A DNA stretch of 64,000 nucleotides from contig CAVUIU010000024.1 in assembly GCA_963741615.1 (NCBI GenBank), positions 117,481 to 181,480 of the forward strand, written 5' to 3'. The position numbers and the translations under genes are program-made. This document shows positions 8,471-16,188 of this stretch, piece after piece. The stretch comes from UBA9676 sp963741615. GTDB taxonomy: Bacteria > Actinomycetota > Actinomycetes > Streptosporangiales > Streptosporangiaceae. Positions within the stretch are counted from its first letter, which is position 1. Every line of letters starts with the position of its first letter. The notes under the pieces are model-generated. The model worked only from the letters and a program-made list of their open reading frames with translations. It was not told where the DNA came from and did not search any database.

Positions 8471-9256
8471 TCAGCGTGCCAGGCTGTCGACCCTGGCGAG
8501 CTCGTCCTGGCTGAGCGAGAAGCGGGTCAGGTCGATGTTGGCCGCGATCCGGTCCGGGTGCGCCGATTTCACCAGCACCGCCACCCCGTGGTCCAGGTGC
8601 CAGCGCAGCACCACCTGGGCGGGGGTGGCGCCGTGAGCCTCGGCGATCTCGGCCAGCGCCGGGTCGGCGAGGTTGGTGCTCTTGAGTGGGCTGTATCCCT
8701 CGACCGTCACCCCGCGCTCGCGGTGGGCGGCGAGGAGCGCCGCGTTGTACCTGGCCGGGCTCCACGGGATCTGGTTGACGGCGGGCGCCTGCCCGGTGGC
8801 CTCGATGAGCCGGTCGATCTGGGCGATGGAGTAGTTGCTCACCCCGACCGCCCGCGCCCGCCCATCGTCGCGCAGCGCCAGGAACTCCCGCCAGACCGGG
8901 GCCAGCATCCGCCCGGGCGGCGGCCAGTGCACCAGCCACAGGTTGACGTAACCGGTGCCGAGTGCGCGCAGGCTGGCCGCGAGGGTGGCCCGCTCCCGCC
9001 CCGCCCGGCCCGAGGGAAGCTTGGTGGTGAGGAACACCTCGTCCCGTGCCAGGCTGCTGCCGGACAGCGCATGGCCGACATCGGCTTCGTTGCCGTACAT
9101 GGTCGCGGTGTCGATGTGCCGGTATCCGGCGCCGAGTGCGGCGCGCATCGCCTCGCGCCCTGCCTTGCCGCGAAGCTGCCAGGTGCCGAAACCGATCATC
9201 GGCATCGAGACACCGCCGGGCAGGTTCACCGCCGGGACCGCGGCCGCCTGGGTCAT
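8471..9256 (-). CDS. Aldo/keto reductase
   Basis: A 261-residue NADPH-dependent (beta/alpha)8-barrel reductase. The catalytic tetrad is visible: Asp and Tyr in YRHIDTATMYGNE, Lys in FLTTKLPSG and His in WLVHWPPPG. The cofactor-binding end is recognisable as VLVKSAHPDRIAANIDL. It belongs to the AKR5-like group of diketogulonate reductase relatives, and the substrate is unknown. The ATG at 9256 gives a normal N-terminus. Its end abuts the damaged lipoprotein gene on the same strand. Confidence 0.88.
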   Translation of the reverse strand: MTQAAAVPAVNLPGGVSMPMIGFGTWQLRGKAGREAMRAALGAGYRHIDTATMYGNEADVGHALSGSSLARDEVFLTTKLPSGRAGRERATLAASLRALGTGYVNLWLVHWPPPGRMLAPVWREFLALRDDGRARAVGVSNYSIAQIDRLIEATGQAPAVNQIPWSPARYNAALLAAHRERGVTVEGYSPLKSTNLADPALAEIAEAHGATPAQVVLRWHLDHGVAVLVKSAHPDRIAANIDLTRFSLSQDELARVDSLAR

Positions 9257-9314
9257 GGGACCCAGTCTGCACCCGTCACGGCCGTCACACCACTGCCAGT
9301 TCCACCACTGGGTG

Positions 9315-10214
9315 TCACACCACTGGCGTGCCGGAACGTGCGGTCAGGTCGGCGAACAGGCCGGCGAGCCGGCGGGTCACCGGGCCTGGCGAGCCGTCGC
9401 CGATGCTGCGCCCGTCGATCGCGGTGACCGGCGTGAGGCCGCCCATGGTGCCGGTGACGAACACCTCGCCCGCGGCGTAGAACTGGGTCAGGCTGAGGTC
9501 ACCCATGCCGCAGCCGATCCCCGCGTCCTCCGCCAGGTCCAGCACCGCCGCCCGGGTGATCCCCTCGGGGCAGGCGGTCGTGGCCGGCGTGGCCAGCCGC
9601 CCGCCCGCGACCAGGAACAGGTGGGTTGCGTTGGTCTCGGCCACGAAACCCCGCTGGTCGAGCATGACCGCGTCGTCGGCTCCCGCCACGTTCGCCTCGA
9701 TCTTGGCCAGGATCGATGGCAGCAGGTTGGCGTGGTGGATCTTCGGGTCCAGGCAGTCCGGCGGCGGCCGCCGCACGCTGGCGGTGACCAGCGTGATGCC
9801 GGCCGGGTCGTAGACGGGCGGCTTGTGCTCGGCGAGCACGATCAGGGTGGGGCCGCCGGTGTTGAGCCGCGGGTCCATGCCGCTGGTGTACTTGACCCCG
9901 CGGGTGAGGGTGAGCCGGATGTGCACGTTGTCGGTCATCGCGTTCGCCAGCAGGGTCGCCCTGATCTGGCTGGTGATCTCCTCGTCGGAGGGGACCGACG
10001 CGAACGCGAGCGCCGTGGCCGAGCGCCGCAGCCGGGCCAGGTGCTCGTCCAGCCGGAAGATCCTGCCCTGGTACAGGCGCAGTCCCTCCCAGACCGCGTC
10101 GCCGCCCTGCACGGAGGAGTCGAACGGGCTGACCGCGGCCCGGTCGCGGTGCGCGAGCTGGCCGCCCACGCTGACGACGAGGTCACGGTTGCGCTCGTCG
10201 AAGGTCTGCCGCAT
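9315..10214 (-). CDS. Class IV aminotransferase (branched-chain aminotransferase-like)
   Basis: A 299-residue PLP enzyme of fold type IV, the family of branched-chain and D-amino-acid aminotransferases and aminodeoxychorismate lyase. Family landmarks: GDAVWEGLRLYQGRIFRLDEHLARL near residue 38, the region around LDPKIHHANLLPSILAKIEA with the PLP lysine, LDQRGFVAETNATHLFLV, and EVFVTGTMGGLTPV near the end. It follows the sulfotransferase-like gene by 12 bp on the same strand, so the two are probably co-transcribed. Specificity is undetermined. The pairing suggests a shared small-molecule pathway rather than housekeeping Ile/Leu/Val synthesis. Confidence 0.82.
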   Translation of the reverse strand: MRQTFDERNRDLVVSVGGQLAHRDRAAVSPFDSSVQGGDAVWEGLRLYQGRIFRLDEHLARLRRSATALAFASVPSDEEITSQIRATLLANAMTDNVHIRLTLTRGVKYTSGMDPRLNTGGPTLIVLAEHKPPVYDPAGITLVTASVRRPPPDCLDPKIHHANLLPSILAKIEANVAGADDAVMLDQRGFVAETNATHLFLVAGGRLATPATTACPEGITRAAVLDLAEDAGIGCGMGDLSLTQFYAAGEVFVTGTMGGLTPVTAIDGRSIGDGSPGPVTRRLAGLFADLTARSGTPVV

Positions 10215-10226
10215 GTGATCTCCAGG

Positions 10227-10991
10227 TCAGCCGGGTACCGGTCCGGCCCGCTGCTCGCGCGCCCCGCCGCCGGCCGCGGTGAGCCGGCAGGCATGCAGCC
10301 GCTCGTAGTAGGGGCGGCACTGCTCGGCCAGGGCGGCCAGGTGCGCGGGCAGCGGCCCGGCCGGGGGCCGGTAGGGGCCGAACCCGGTCGAGGCCCACAC
10401 GCTCTCGTACCAGTAGCGTCCCCACACCCCGTCGCTCGCGCGCGGGCCCGGCGGCCAGGACAGCATCGCGGGGTCGAATGGCACGTCCAGCGCCGCGCAC
10501 AGGGCCCGCAGCATCGGCTCCGGGCTGCGCAGCAGGTCCCGCGAGTCGAGCACCGGCCCCCCGAACTCGGCGAAGATCTCCGCCTGGGCGGCGATGCCCA
10601 GATCGGCCAGGGTGGGCGCGGACCGCACCTTCGCATAGGAGGCGAGCAGGCTGGCCGGGTCGCGGATGAGGTGGGCATGCCGCAGCGGCGCCAGCGACCG
10701 CCGGTCCACCTCCGGCAGCAGGTGGTGGGTCATGAGCTTGGCGTAGAGGATGGTTTTCCCGGGCGGCACCGGCCCGCGGCCGAGCAGGTCGGTCACCACC
10801 TGCCATTCGTGAGGCTGGCTGGCCAGCACCTCGGCCCGGCCCGGGTGATCGATTCCGGTGCGGGCCAGGTAGAACGCGTACAGCGGCTCGTCGGCCACCA
10901 CCGTGTCGCCGCGGTTCTCCCACGCCCGCATGAGCGCGGTGGAGACCGTGCGCGGCCCGGACCACATGGCGATCCTGGCTGCCGGTGCCAC
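10227..10991 (-). CDS. Sulfotransferase-like P-loop protein
   Basis: A 254-residue protein. MWSGPRTVSTALMRAWENRGD near the N-terminus resembles the PAPS 5'-phosphosulfate loop of sulfotransferases (SGxRxxST), and HLIRDPASLLASY resembles the 3'-phosphate motif. Related actinobacterial proteins are annotated as sulfotransferase family proteins and sit beside class IV aminotransferases, as here. True sulfotransfer is unproven and the acceptor unknown. A GTG start at 10991 is used. An internal ATG eight codons later (10967) directly precedes the P-loop and could be the real start. Confidence 0.7.
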   Translation of the reverse strand: MAPAARIAMWSGPRTVSTALMRAWENRGDTVVADEPLYAFYLARTGIDHPGRAEVLASQPHEWQVVTDLLGRGPVPPGKTILYAKLMTHHLLPEVDRRSLAPLRHAHLIRDPASLLASYAKVRSAPTLADLGIAAQAEIFAEFGGPVLDSRDLLRSPEPMLRALCAALDVPFDPAMLSWPPGPRASDGVWGRYWYESVWASTGFGPYRPPAGPLPAHLAALAEQCRPYYERLHACRLTAAGGGAREQRAGPVPG

Positions 10992-11036
10992 TGGCCAGGC
11001 CCTCGCTCAGCGCTTCACCACTCAGAGTTTCACCGC

Positions 11037-12122
11037 TCAGAGTTTCACCACGGAGCGGAGCACCTCACCGCGCTCCATCTTGGCGAAGGCGGACTCCACC
11101 TGGTCGAGCGCGATGGTCTCCGACACGAACTTCTCCAGCGGCAGCCGGCCCTGCAGGTACAGGTCGGTGAGCATGGGGAAGTCGCGTTCGGGCAGGCAGT
11201 CGCCGTACCAGGAGGACTTGAGCGCACCGCCGCGGCCGAAGAAATCCAGCAGCGGCGCCTCCACCCGCATGTCCGGGGTGGGCACGCCGACCAGCACCAC
11301 GGTCCCGGCCAGGTCGCGGGCGTAGAACGCCTGCAGGTAGGTCTCCGGGCGGCCGATCGCCTCGATCACCACGTCGGCGCCGTTCCCGCCGGTGAGTTCC
11401 CGGATCCGCTCGACCGGGTCGGTCTCCCGGGAGTTGATCACGTGGGTGGCGCCGAACTGCCTGGCCCACTCCAGCTTGCGGGGGTCGACGTCCACGCCGA
11501 TGATCGTCCGCGCGCCGGCCAGCCGGGCGCCGAGCACCGCCGCGTCGCCGACCCCGCCGCAGCCGATCACGGCGACCGAGTCGCCGCGGGTGACGGGTGC
11601 GGTGTTGAGCGCCGCGCCGAGGCCGGCCATCACCCCGCAGCCGAGCAGCCCGGCCACCGCGGGCGGGACGGCCGGGTCGACCTTGGTGCACTGGCCGGCC
11701 GCGACCAGGGTCTTGTTGACGAAGGCGCCGATGCCCAGCGCGGGCGACAGCACCGTGCCGTCCTCGAGCGTCATCTTCTGCTCAGCGTTGTGGGTGGCGA
11801 AGCAGTACCAGGGGCGGCCGCGGCGGCACGCGCGGCACTGCCCGCACACGGCGCGCCAGTTGAGGATGACGAAGTCGCCGGGGGCGACGCCGGTCACCCC
11901 GTCGCCGACCGCCTCGACCACCCCGGCGGCCTCGTGCCCGAGCAGGTAGGGGAAGTCCTCCCCGATGCCGCCCTCGCGATAGTGCAGGTCGGTGTGGCAG
12001 ACACCGCACGCCTGGACGGCCACCAGCGCCTCGCCGGGCCCCGGGTCGGGCACCAGCACCGTGGTGATCTCGACCGGCTCTCCCTTGCCTCGGGCGATCA
12101 CGCCCCGTACATGCGATGTCAT
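11037..12122 (-). CDS. mscR: S-(hydroxymethyl)mycothiol dehydrogenase
   Basis: A zinc-dependent medium-chain dehydrogenase of about 361 residues that oxidises the formaldehyde-mycothiol adduct (and may reduce S-nitrosomycothiol) with NAD. Catalytic zinc ligands lie in ACGVCHTDLHYREGG and LLGHEAAGVVEAV. The four structural-zinc cysteines are in CGQCRACRRGRPWYC, and the NAD fold has GCGGVGDAAV. KSSWYGDCLPERDFP near the C-terminus is typical of this subfamily. The ATG at 12122 is preferred because AAGGA lies about nine bases before it. An in-frame ATG is at 12152. The gene is divergent from the GntR-type gene. Mycothiol use supports an actinobacterial host. Confidence 0.88.
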   Translation of the reverse strand: MTSHVRGVIARGKGEPVEITTVLVPDPGPGEALVAVQACGVCHTDLHYREGGIGEDFPYLLGHEAAGVVEAVGDGVTGVAPGDFVILNWRAVCGQCRACRRGRPWYCFATHNAEQKMTLEDGTVLSPALGIGAFVNKTLVAAGQCTKVDPAVPPAVAGLLGCGVMAGLGAALNTAPVTRGDSVAVIGCGGVGDAAVLGARLAGARTIIGVDVDPRKLEWARQFGATHVINSRETDPVERIRELTGGNGADVVIEAIGRPETYLQAFYARDLAGTVVLVGVPTPDMRVEAPLLDFFGRGGALKSSWYGDCLPERDFPMLTDLYLQGRLPLEKFVSETIALDQVESAFAKMERGEVLRSVVKL

Positions 12123-12382
12123 GCCGGTATCGTCCTTCATTCTCATGCTCAACGGAAGTTACGGGGCAACTCGCCTGCCCCTCGCCAGCCTGCCAGATGG
12201 TGGCCCGCCACGCGGCACGGGGCCGGGAAGGCGCCCGGGACGGAGCACGCGCGGTAGAGCATTTTGGATACAGGAGCCGATATACTGGAATCTGGCAGCT
12301 GTCACGGGAGATGTCGCTGGCTCTCCGGGACGTCGCCGCCGGGCCGCCCGGGCGGGCCGGCAGAGTGGCCTGGGAGATCAGC

Positions 12383-13072
12383 ATGACCGTGGACACGAGA
12401 CCTGCCGACGAGGCCGAGCCGATCCGGCCGGTTGACCGGCCGGTGCCCCTCCGGCAGTCGGTCTACGAGGCGCTGGTGGAGCTGGTGGTGGAGGGCAGGC
12501 TGCCGCCCGGACAGCATCTGGTGGAGACCGAGCTTGCCCGCCAGCTCGGGGTGAGCCGGCAGCCGGTCCGGGAGGCGCTGCACCGGCTGGAGGCGGAGGG
12601 CTGGGTCGACCTGCGGCCCAACCAGGGGGCATTCGTGCACGTGCCCACCGATGAGGAAGTGGACCAGCTGCTCGACGTGCGTGAGCTGCTCGAGGTGGAG
12701 ACCGCCCGGCTGGCCGCGCTGGTGGCGGCCGCGGATGACCTGGCCAGGTTGCGGGTGATCTGCCACGAGGGCGAGGCGTCGATCGAAGCCGGCGACTTCG
12801 GGCGCTTCGTGGCCGCGAACAACGAGTTCCACGCCGAGCTTGCCCGGGTGGCGGGCAACGCGGTCCTGGCCGAGCTGGCCGGGATCGTGGGCAGGCGGGT
12901 GCGCTGGTACTACCGGCAGGTGGCCCCCATGCGCGGGCACGAGTCGTGCGCCGAGCACCTGGACATGGTCGAGGCCATCGAGGCCGGTGACGCGGGACGG
13001 GCGTGCTCGATCGCCCGCAAGCACACCGAGCGCACCCGGACCGCCTACCACCGGCCGGCCGCGGGCAGCTGA
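12383..13072 (+). CDS. GntR-family regulator with FCD ligand domain
   Basis: A 229-residue FadR-subfamily repressor. The winged helix-turn-helix is at about residues 25-85 (RLPPGQHLVETELARQLGVSRQPVREALHRLEAEGW). The all-helical FCD domain follows (VDQLLDVRELLEVETARLAA, ANNEFHAELARVAGN, EHLDMVEAIEAGD), with the Asp/His residues that usually hold a metal and an organic-acid ligand. The ATG at 12383 is chosen for the GGGAG site just before it; the frame is open further upstream. A TATACT hexamer at 12281 is a possible -10 element. It is divergent from the mycothiol dehydrogenase and lies about 660 bp from the oxalate-type cluster; either could be its target. Confidence 0.85.
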   Translation: MTVDTRPADEAEPIRPVDRPVPLRQSVYEALVELVVEGRLPPGQHLVETELARQLGVSRQPVREALHRLEAEGWVDLRPNQGAFVHVPTDEEVDQLLDVRELLEVETARLAALVAAADDLARLRVICHEGEASIEAGDFGRFVAANNEFHAELARVAGNAVLAELAGIVGRRVRWYYRQVAPMRGHESCAEHLDMVEAIEAGDAGRACSIARKHTERTRTAYHRPAAGS

Positions 13073-13123
13073 GCGGGCCGGGCCGGGTCCGGCGCCCCGC
13101 GAGCCCCGCGACCCGCCGAGCCG

Positions 13124-13333
13124 TTAATGGAGCTCATGCCCGGGCACGGTCGGCGTCCGGTCACGGCCGGCGCGGTCGGACCAGGTTGTCGGCCAGTCGA
13201 GCTCTCCGCGGGTGAACCCCGCGGCATACACCCGCACGACGACATCGTTCTGGTCTGCGTGCGGGTAGGGCATATCCGTCAGGGACAGACCACCGACACC
13301 GGCCGCACGGTCAGTAACGGTGATGGCTTGCAT
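13124..13333 (-). pseudogene. N-terminal remnant of a quinone oxidoreductase-like MDR gene
   Basis: About 70 residues match the GroES-like start of NADPH:quinone oxidoreductases (MQAITVTDR..., DMPYPHADQNDVVVRVYAAGF, ending VPGHELH). Family members run to about 300-330 residues. The frame stops right after the conserved GHE motif, so the catalytic and cofactor domains are missing. It overlaps the stop of the upstream gene through a GTGA junction, or starts at ATG 13333. No remainder of the gene is visible nearby, so the 3' part has been deleted. Confidence 0.75.
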
Positions 13334-13335
13334 GG

Positions 13336-13659
13336 TCACGGCAGCCGGACGACGCTTACCGGGTCGGCGGCGTAGGGATCGTGGGCGTTGTTGACGAGTT
13401 CGATCTCGCCCCGGTCGGACATGATGTGGAAGGTGCCGTCCGAGCGGTACTCGCGGATGACGGTGGTGGTGCCGTCGGCGTGGGTGTAGCGCTCCTCGGC
13501 GTAGCGGTCGGTGGCGTGCTTGCTGGCGTCAACGGCAGCCTCGCCGCGCCACTCGAACCGGTACGGCGCCACGGGCAGCCTCAGCTCGTACGGGTACTCC
13601 TCGGTCACCGGCCGCTCGCTTCGCTCATGGCTGGGTTGTCGGATGCCGCTTCCTTCCAT
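13336..13659 (-). CDS. Small conserved-looking protein of unknown function
   Basis: A 107-residue soluble, charged protein with no motif I recognise. The core (YPYELRLPVAPYRFEWRGEAAVDASKHATDRYAEERYTHADGTTT) looks like a compact beta-rich domain. Starts at ATG 13659 or GTG 13608 are possible. The second places the protein just before VTEEYPYEL and may be more natural. It runs straight into the truncated quinone-oxidoreductase frame with overlapping stop and start, so the two were once a coupled pair. Confidence 0.55.
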   Translation of the reverse strand: MEGSGIRQPSHERSERPVTEEYPYELRLPVAPYRFEWRGEAAVDASKHATDRYAEERYTHADGTTTVIREYRSDGTFHIMSDRGEIELVNNAHDPYAADPVSVVRLP

Positions 13660-13732
13660 GATGTGGCAGGCCCCACACGCCGGCGCATGTGGAGCCCACC
13701 ACGATCATGGGGTGTTGTTAGATCGTCTCGTA

Positions 13733-15172
13733 CTACGCGACCGCCGGCTTGGCCTTGTCTGCCTCCTTCGCCGCCGACGCACGCACGGCCGCCTCCATCT
13801 GCTCCACGGTCGGCCGCTTGCACAGGAAGCCGATCGTGAGCGCTGCCAGCGCGCCGATGGCGGCGCCGAAGAAGAAGCCGAACGCCCAGTGGAAGTGTGC
13901 CGTCCCGTACAGCGTCCCGGTCATGATCAGCGCCGCGATGCCGCCGGCGAAGCTGCCGCCGAGCGCCTTGAAGGCGTAGATGGAACCGTAGTTGATGGCG
14001 TTGTTGGTCTCGCCGTAGTAGTCCGCGACCAGCGCCGCGGTCATCGGGAAGTTGGCGCCGGACAGGCCGCCCGAGATGATCGCGAAGACGACGAACAACG
14101 GTGCGTTGTGCGCTATCCCCGCGAAGTAGGTGGCCAGCTGGAAGACAACGTTCCCCGAGTAGGCGTAGACCATCGTCTTCCGGCGGCCGATGAACTCGGA
14201 GATATATCCGTAGACCGGCCTGGCGAGGCCGTCGGTGAGGGCGAACCCGGCGAAGCCGGCGACGGCAGCCACCTGCCCGAGGCCCTGCTGTTGCGCGAAG
14301 GGATAGTAGTAGGCCACGCCGAACAGGGAACAGCCGATGAACAGGGCGTACTGGATCCCGATCCATTTGGCCTGCGGGGTCCGCCACATCTCGCCGAGGT
14401 TGTAGTGCCGCAGCGACGGCGGGTTGTGCTCCAGGTCACGGGTGCTGTGCTTGTGCCAGTTGAGCGGGTCGATCTCCTTCGGCCACCAGTTCTTGGGCGG
14501 GTCCTTCATGAAGATGCCGGCGATCCCGATGCCGATCGTCATGATGAGGCCCTGCCACAGGATGTAGTTCTTGATCTGGCTGGGCGTCATGTTGAGCGCG
14601 GCTCCGCTGAATCCGCCGATCACGATGATGAAGGGGACCGCGCCGTAGGCCCAGCCACCGTTGACGAACCCGGTCCGCCAGCCCTTCTTCTCCGGGTACC
14701 ACTTGGCCACGATGTTGATGCAGCTTGAGTAGACCATTCCGGAGCCGATGCCACCGAGGACCGCGTACCCGAGGTAGGCCTGCCAGATGTTGGTCAACGT
14801 GGCCAGCAGCCCGTATCCCACGATGCCGCAGACGACGCCGCCGATGATCGTCGCCCAGCGCACGTTGAGGATCCCGCGGTTGCGCAGGAGCCCGGTGAAG
14901 ATCTGGACGAACGATTCGAAGACGACGAAGAAGGAGAACGCCCAGAACGTCTGGGCGATGCTCCAGTGATGCGCCGCCTGGAGTGAGCCGGCCACCGTGC
15001 CCCAGGTGTATTCGAGCAGGCCGGCCAGGCACATGGCGAGCCAGGCGGCCCAGAGGACGACCCCCCGGGAATAACCGAGGACCTGCCGGTCGGTCTCTCC
15101 AACGCGGAATACGCGGCCGGTCGCGTTGGTCACTACCTCATAGTTTCCGTGCGCTTCTGTTGTCGCGCTCAT
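13733..15172 (-). CDS. OFA-family (oxalate/formate antiporter type) MFS transporter
   Basis: A 479-residue, 12-helix transporter of the oxalate:formate antiporter family of the major facilitator superfamily. It has the MFS loop motif DGLARPVYGYISEFIGRRKTMV between halves and family-typical stretches such as KWYPEKKGWRTGFVNGGWAYGA and SGGLSGANFPMTAALVADYYGE. Family members exchange dicarboxylates such as oxalate for formate, or carry other monocarboxylates. It lies downstream of, and in the same direction as, the 2-oxoacid oxidoreductase operon, separated by about 364 bp, so it may be part of it or have its own promoter. The neighbourhood supports oxalate or a related acid as substrate. Confidence 0.9.
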   Translation of the reverse strand: MSATTEAHGNYEVVTNATGRVFRVGETDRQVLGYSRGVVLWAAWLAMCLAGLLEYTWGTVAGSLQAAHHWSIAQTFWAFSFFVVFESFVQIFTGLLRNRGILNVRWATIIGGVVCGIVGYGLLATLTNIWQAYLGYAVLGGIGSGMVYSSCINIVAKWYPEKKGWRTGFVNGGWAYGAVPFIIVIGGFSGAALNMTPSQIKNYILWQGLIMTIGIGIAGIFMKDPPKNWWPKEIDPLNWHKHSTRDLEHNPPSLRHYNLGEMWRTPQAKWIGIQYALFIGCSLFGVAYYYPFAQQQGLGQVAAVAGFAGFALTDGLARPVYGYISEFIGRRKTMVYAYSGNVVFQLATYFAGIAHNAPLFVVFAIISGGLSGANFPMTAALVADYYGETNNAINYGSIYAFKALGGSFAGGIAALIMTGTLYGTAHFHWAFGFFFGAAIGALAALTIGFLCKRPTVEQMEAAVRASAAKEADKAKPAVA

Positions 15173-15536
15173 TGGTCGCCACCGATACCTTTCGTACGAG
15201 ACGGTGACTCGTTATCGCAGGCCCGGCGGATGCAGGGCCGGATAGTGAGGGGGGAATTCCACCGGGACGGCTGGAACTTCCGCTGGGTGGTGCACCGTTC
15301 CCGGCCGGGCCAGGGGTCGGCCCGGCATCTGGCCGGGGAGCGAAGGGGCGTCCGCGGGCTGCCAGGTGCGCCGGCGAGGCGCCTTTTTCGTCCGCGCGGG
15401 GCGGGGGGCCGCGCGGGCCGGGGGCCCGGGTGCTGCGTAACATGGCCAGGCCGCACCCGGTCCGGTCGTGGCGGTCATGCCGCCTGTTCTTCATGTCTGC
15501 CTCCCGGCTCCGGGCCGCTGGCCTGCGCCTGCGGCC
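15173..15536. other. Intergenic region upstream of the OFA transporter
   Basis: About 360 bp without a convincing gene. Open frames here lack ribosome sites and family resemblance. The stretch should hold the transporter's own promoter on the minus strand, but I see no clear -35/-10 pair. A small hairpin followed by a T run lies at 15364-15388 (listed separately). Confidence 0.5.
15364..15388 (+). terminator. Possible intrinsic terminator (weak)
   Basis: AGGTGC (15364-15369) can pair with GCGCCT (15379-15384), with one G-T wobble, and is followed by TTTTT. The geometry is terminator-like for plus-strand transcription, but no plus-strand gene lies just upstream, so its relevance is doubtful. 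Confidence 0.25.
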
Positions 15537-15851
15537 CTAAGTCTGTAGTCCGAGCGCCTGGAACAGGGCGTTGCGGGCGGGCCCGTCCTCGGCCGCTTCG
15601 AAGAGTTCGTCGAGCCCCCAGCCAGCCTCACTGAGCAGGTCACGGGCCTGGTCGAACAGGGGTGAACGGTGCTCGGGCGGCACCGCTTTCAGCACGAGAT
15701 GGCGGACCACTTCGATGACCGCCTGCCGCATCGCCGCGCGCCGCTCGCCCCGGGGACGGGCCACGCCCGGCATCAGGGGAATGATCGTGCGGTCGTTCGG
15801 CGGCACGGCCCCGGCCTGGCCAGGGCCGTCCTGGCCGCCCCGGCCGTTCAT
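15537..15851 (-). CDS. Small protein of unknown function in the oxidoreductase operon
   Basis: A 104-residue protein. The N-terminal 45 residues are low-complexity (Gly, Pro, Arg). The rest is predicted helical (AVIEVVRHLVLKAVPPEHRSPLFDQARDLLSEAGWGLDELFEA). Its ATG overlaps the stop of the preceding 90-residue gene by four bases (ATGA), a sign of translational coupling. I do not recognise the family. Its place between the 2-oxoacid oxidoreductase beta subunit and the OFA transporter suggests an accessory role such as assembly or protection of the enzyme, but that is inference. Confidence 0.6.
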   Translation of the reverse strand: MNGRGGQDGPGQAGAVPPNDRTIIPLMPGVARPRGERRAAMRQAVIEVVRHLVLKAVPPEHRSPLFDQARDLLSEAGWGLDELFEAAEDGPARNALFQALGLQT

Positions 15852-16120
15852 GGCGTTCCCCCGGCCAACCGCGAGAGCTCGGCCTGCAGCCGTTCTGTTT
15901 CCCCCGGCTGGCCGAGGTCGATCACTTCTGCCAGCGAGAAGGTGCGCCCGCCGGGGGTTCCGTCGGCGAGGGTGACCGGCGCTGACTCCGTGAACACCTC
16001 GAACCGCTTGCTGGCAGCCGTGGGCCCGATGGCCAGCACGTAGCGCAGGACGGCCTGCCGGTCAGGCAGGTACCGCTGCTGGCGACCATCGTCGAAGTAG
16101 AGCTGCCAGGGTCCGGGCAT
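15848..16120 (-). CDS. 90-residue protein of unknown function in the oxidoreductase operon
   Basis: A short soluble protein (MPGPWQLYFDDGRQQRYLPD...) with a strong ribosome site, GGAAGG, seven bases before the ATG at 16120. The sequence alternates short strands and helices (RYVLAIGPTAASKRFEVFTE, FSLAEVIDLGQPGETERLQAEL) and has no cysteines or recognisable motif. It follows the beta-subunit gene by about 70 bp and overlaps the next gene by ATGA. The good start signal and coupling on both sides make it a real gene. Function unknown. Confidence 0.7.
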   Translation of the reverse strand: MPGPWQLYFDDGRQQRYLPDRQAVLRYVLAIGPTAASKRFEVFTESAPVTLADGTPGGRTFSLAEVIDLGQPGETERLQAELSRLAGGTP

Positions 16121-16188
16121 CACATTCCTTCCGGTGGGGGGCGCAGGCGCGGGGACCGCCGGGAGCGGGGAACCGACGGCCCCCGCGG

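Noticed and set aside
8955..12257. Open frame of about 1100 codons on the plus strand
   Set aside because: It runs antisense through the aldo/keto reductase, aminotransferase, sulfotransferase-like and dehydrogenase genes. Its translation is Arg/Gly/His-rich with no domain. Long antisense frames are expected at this GC content.
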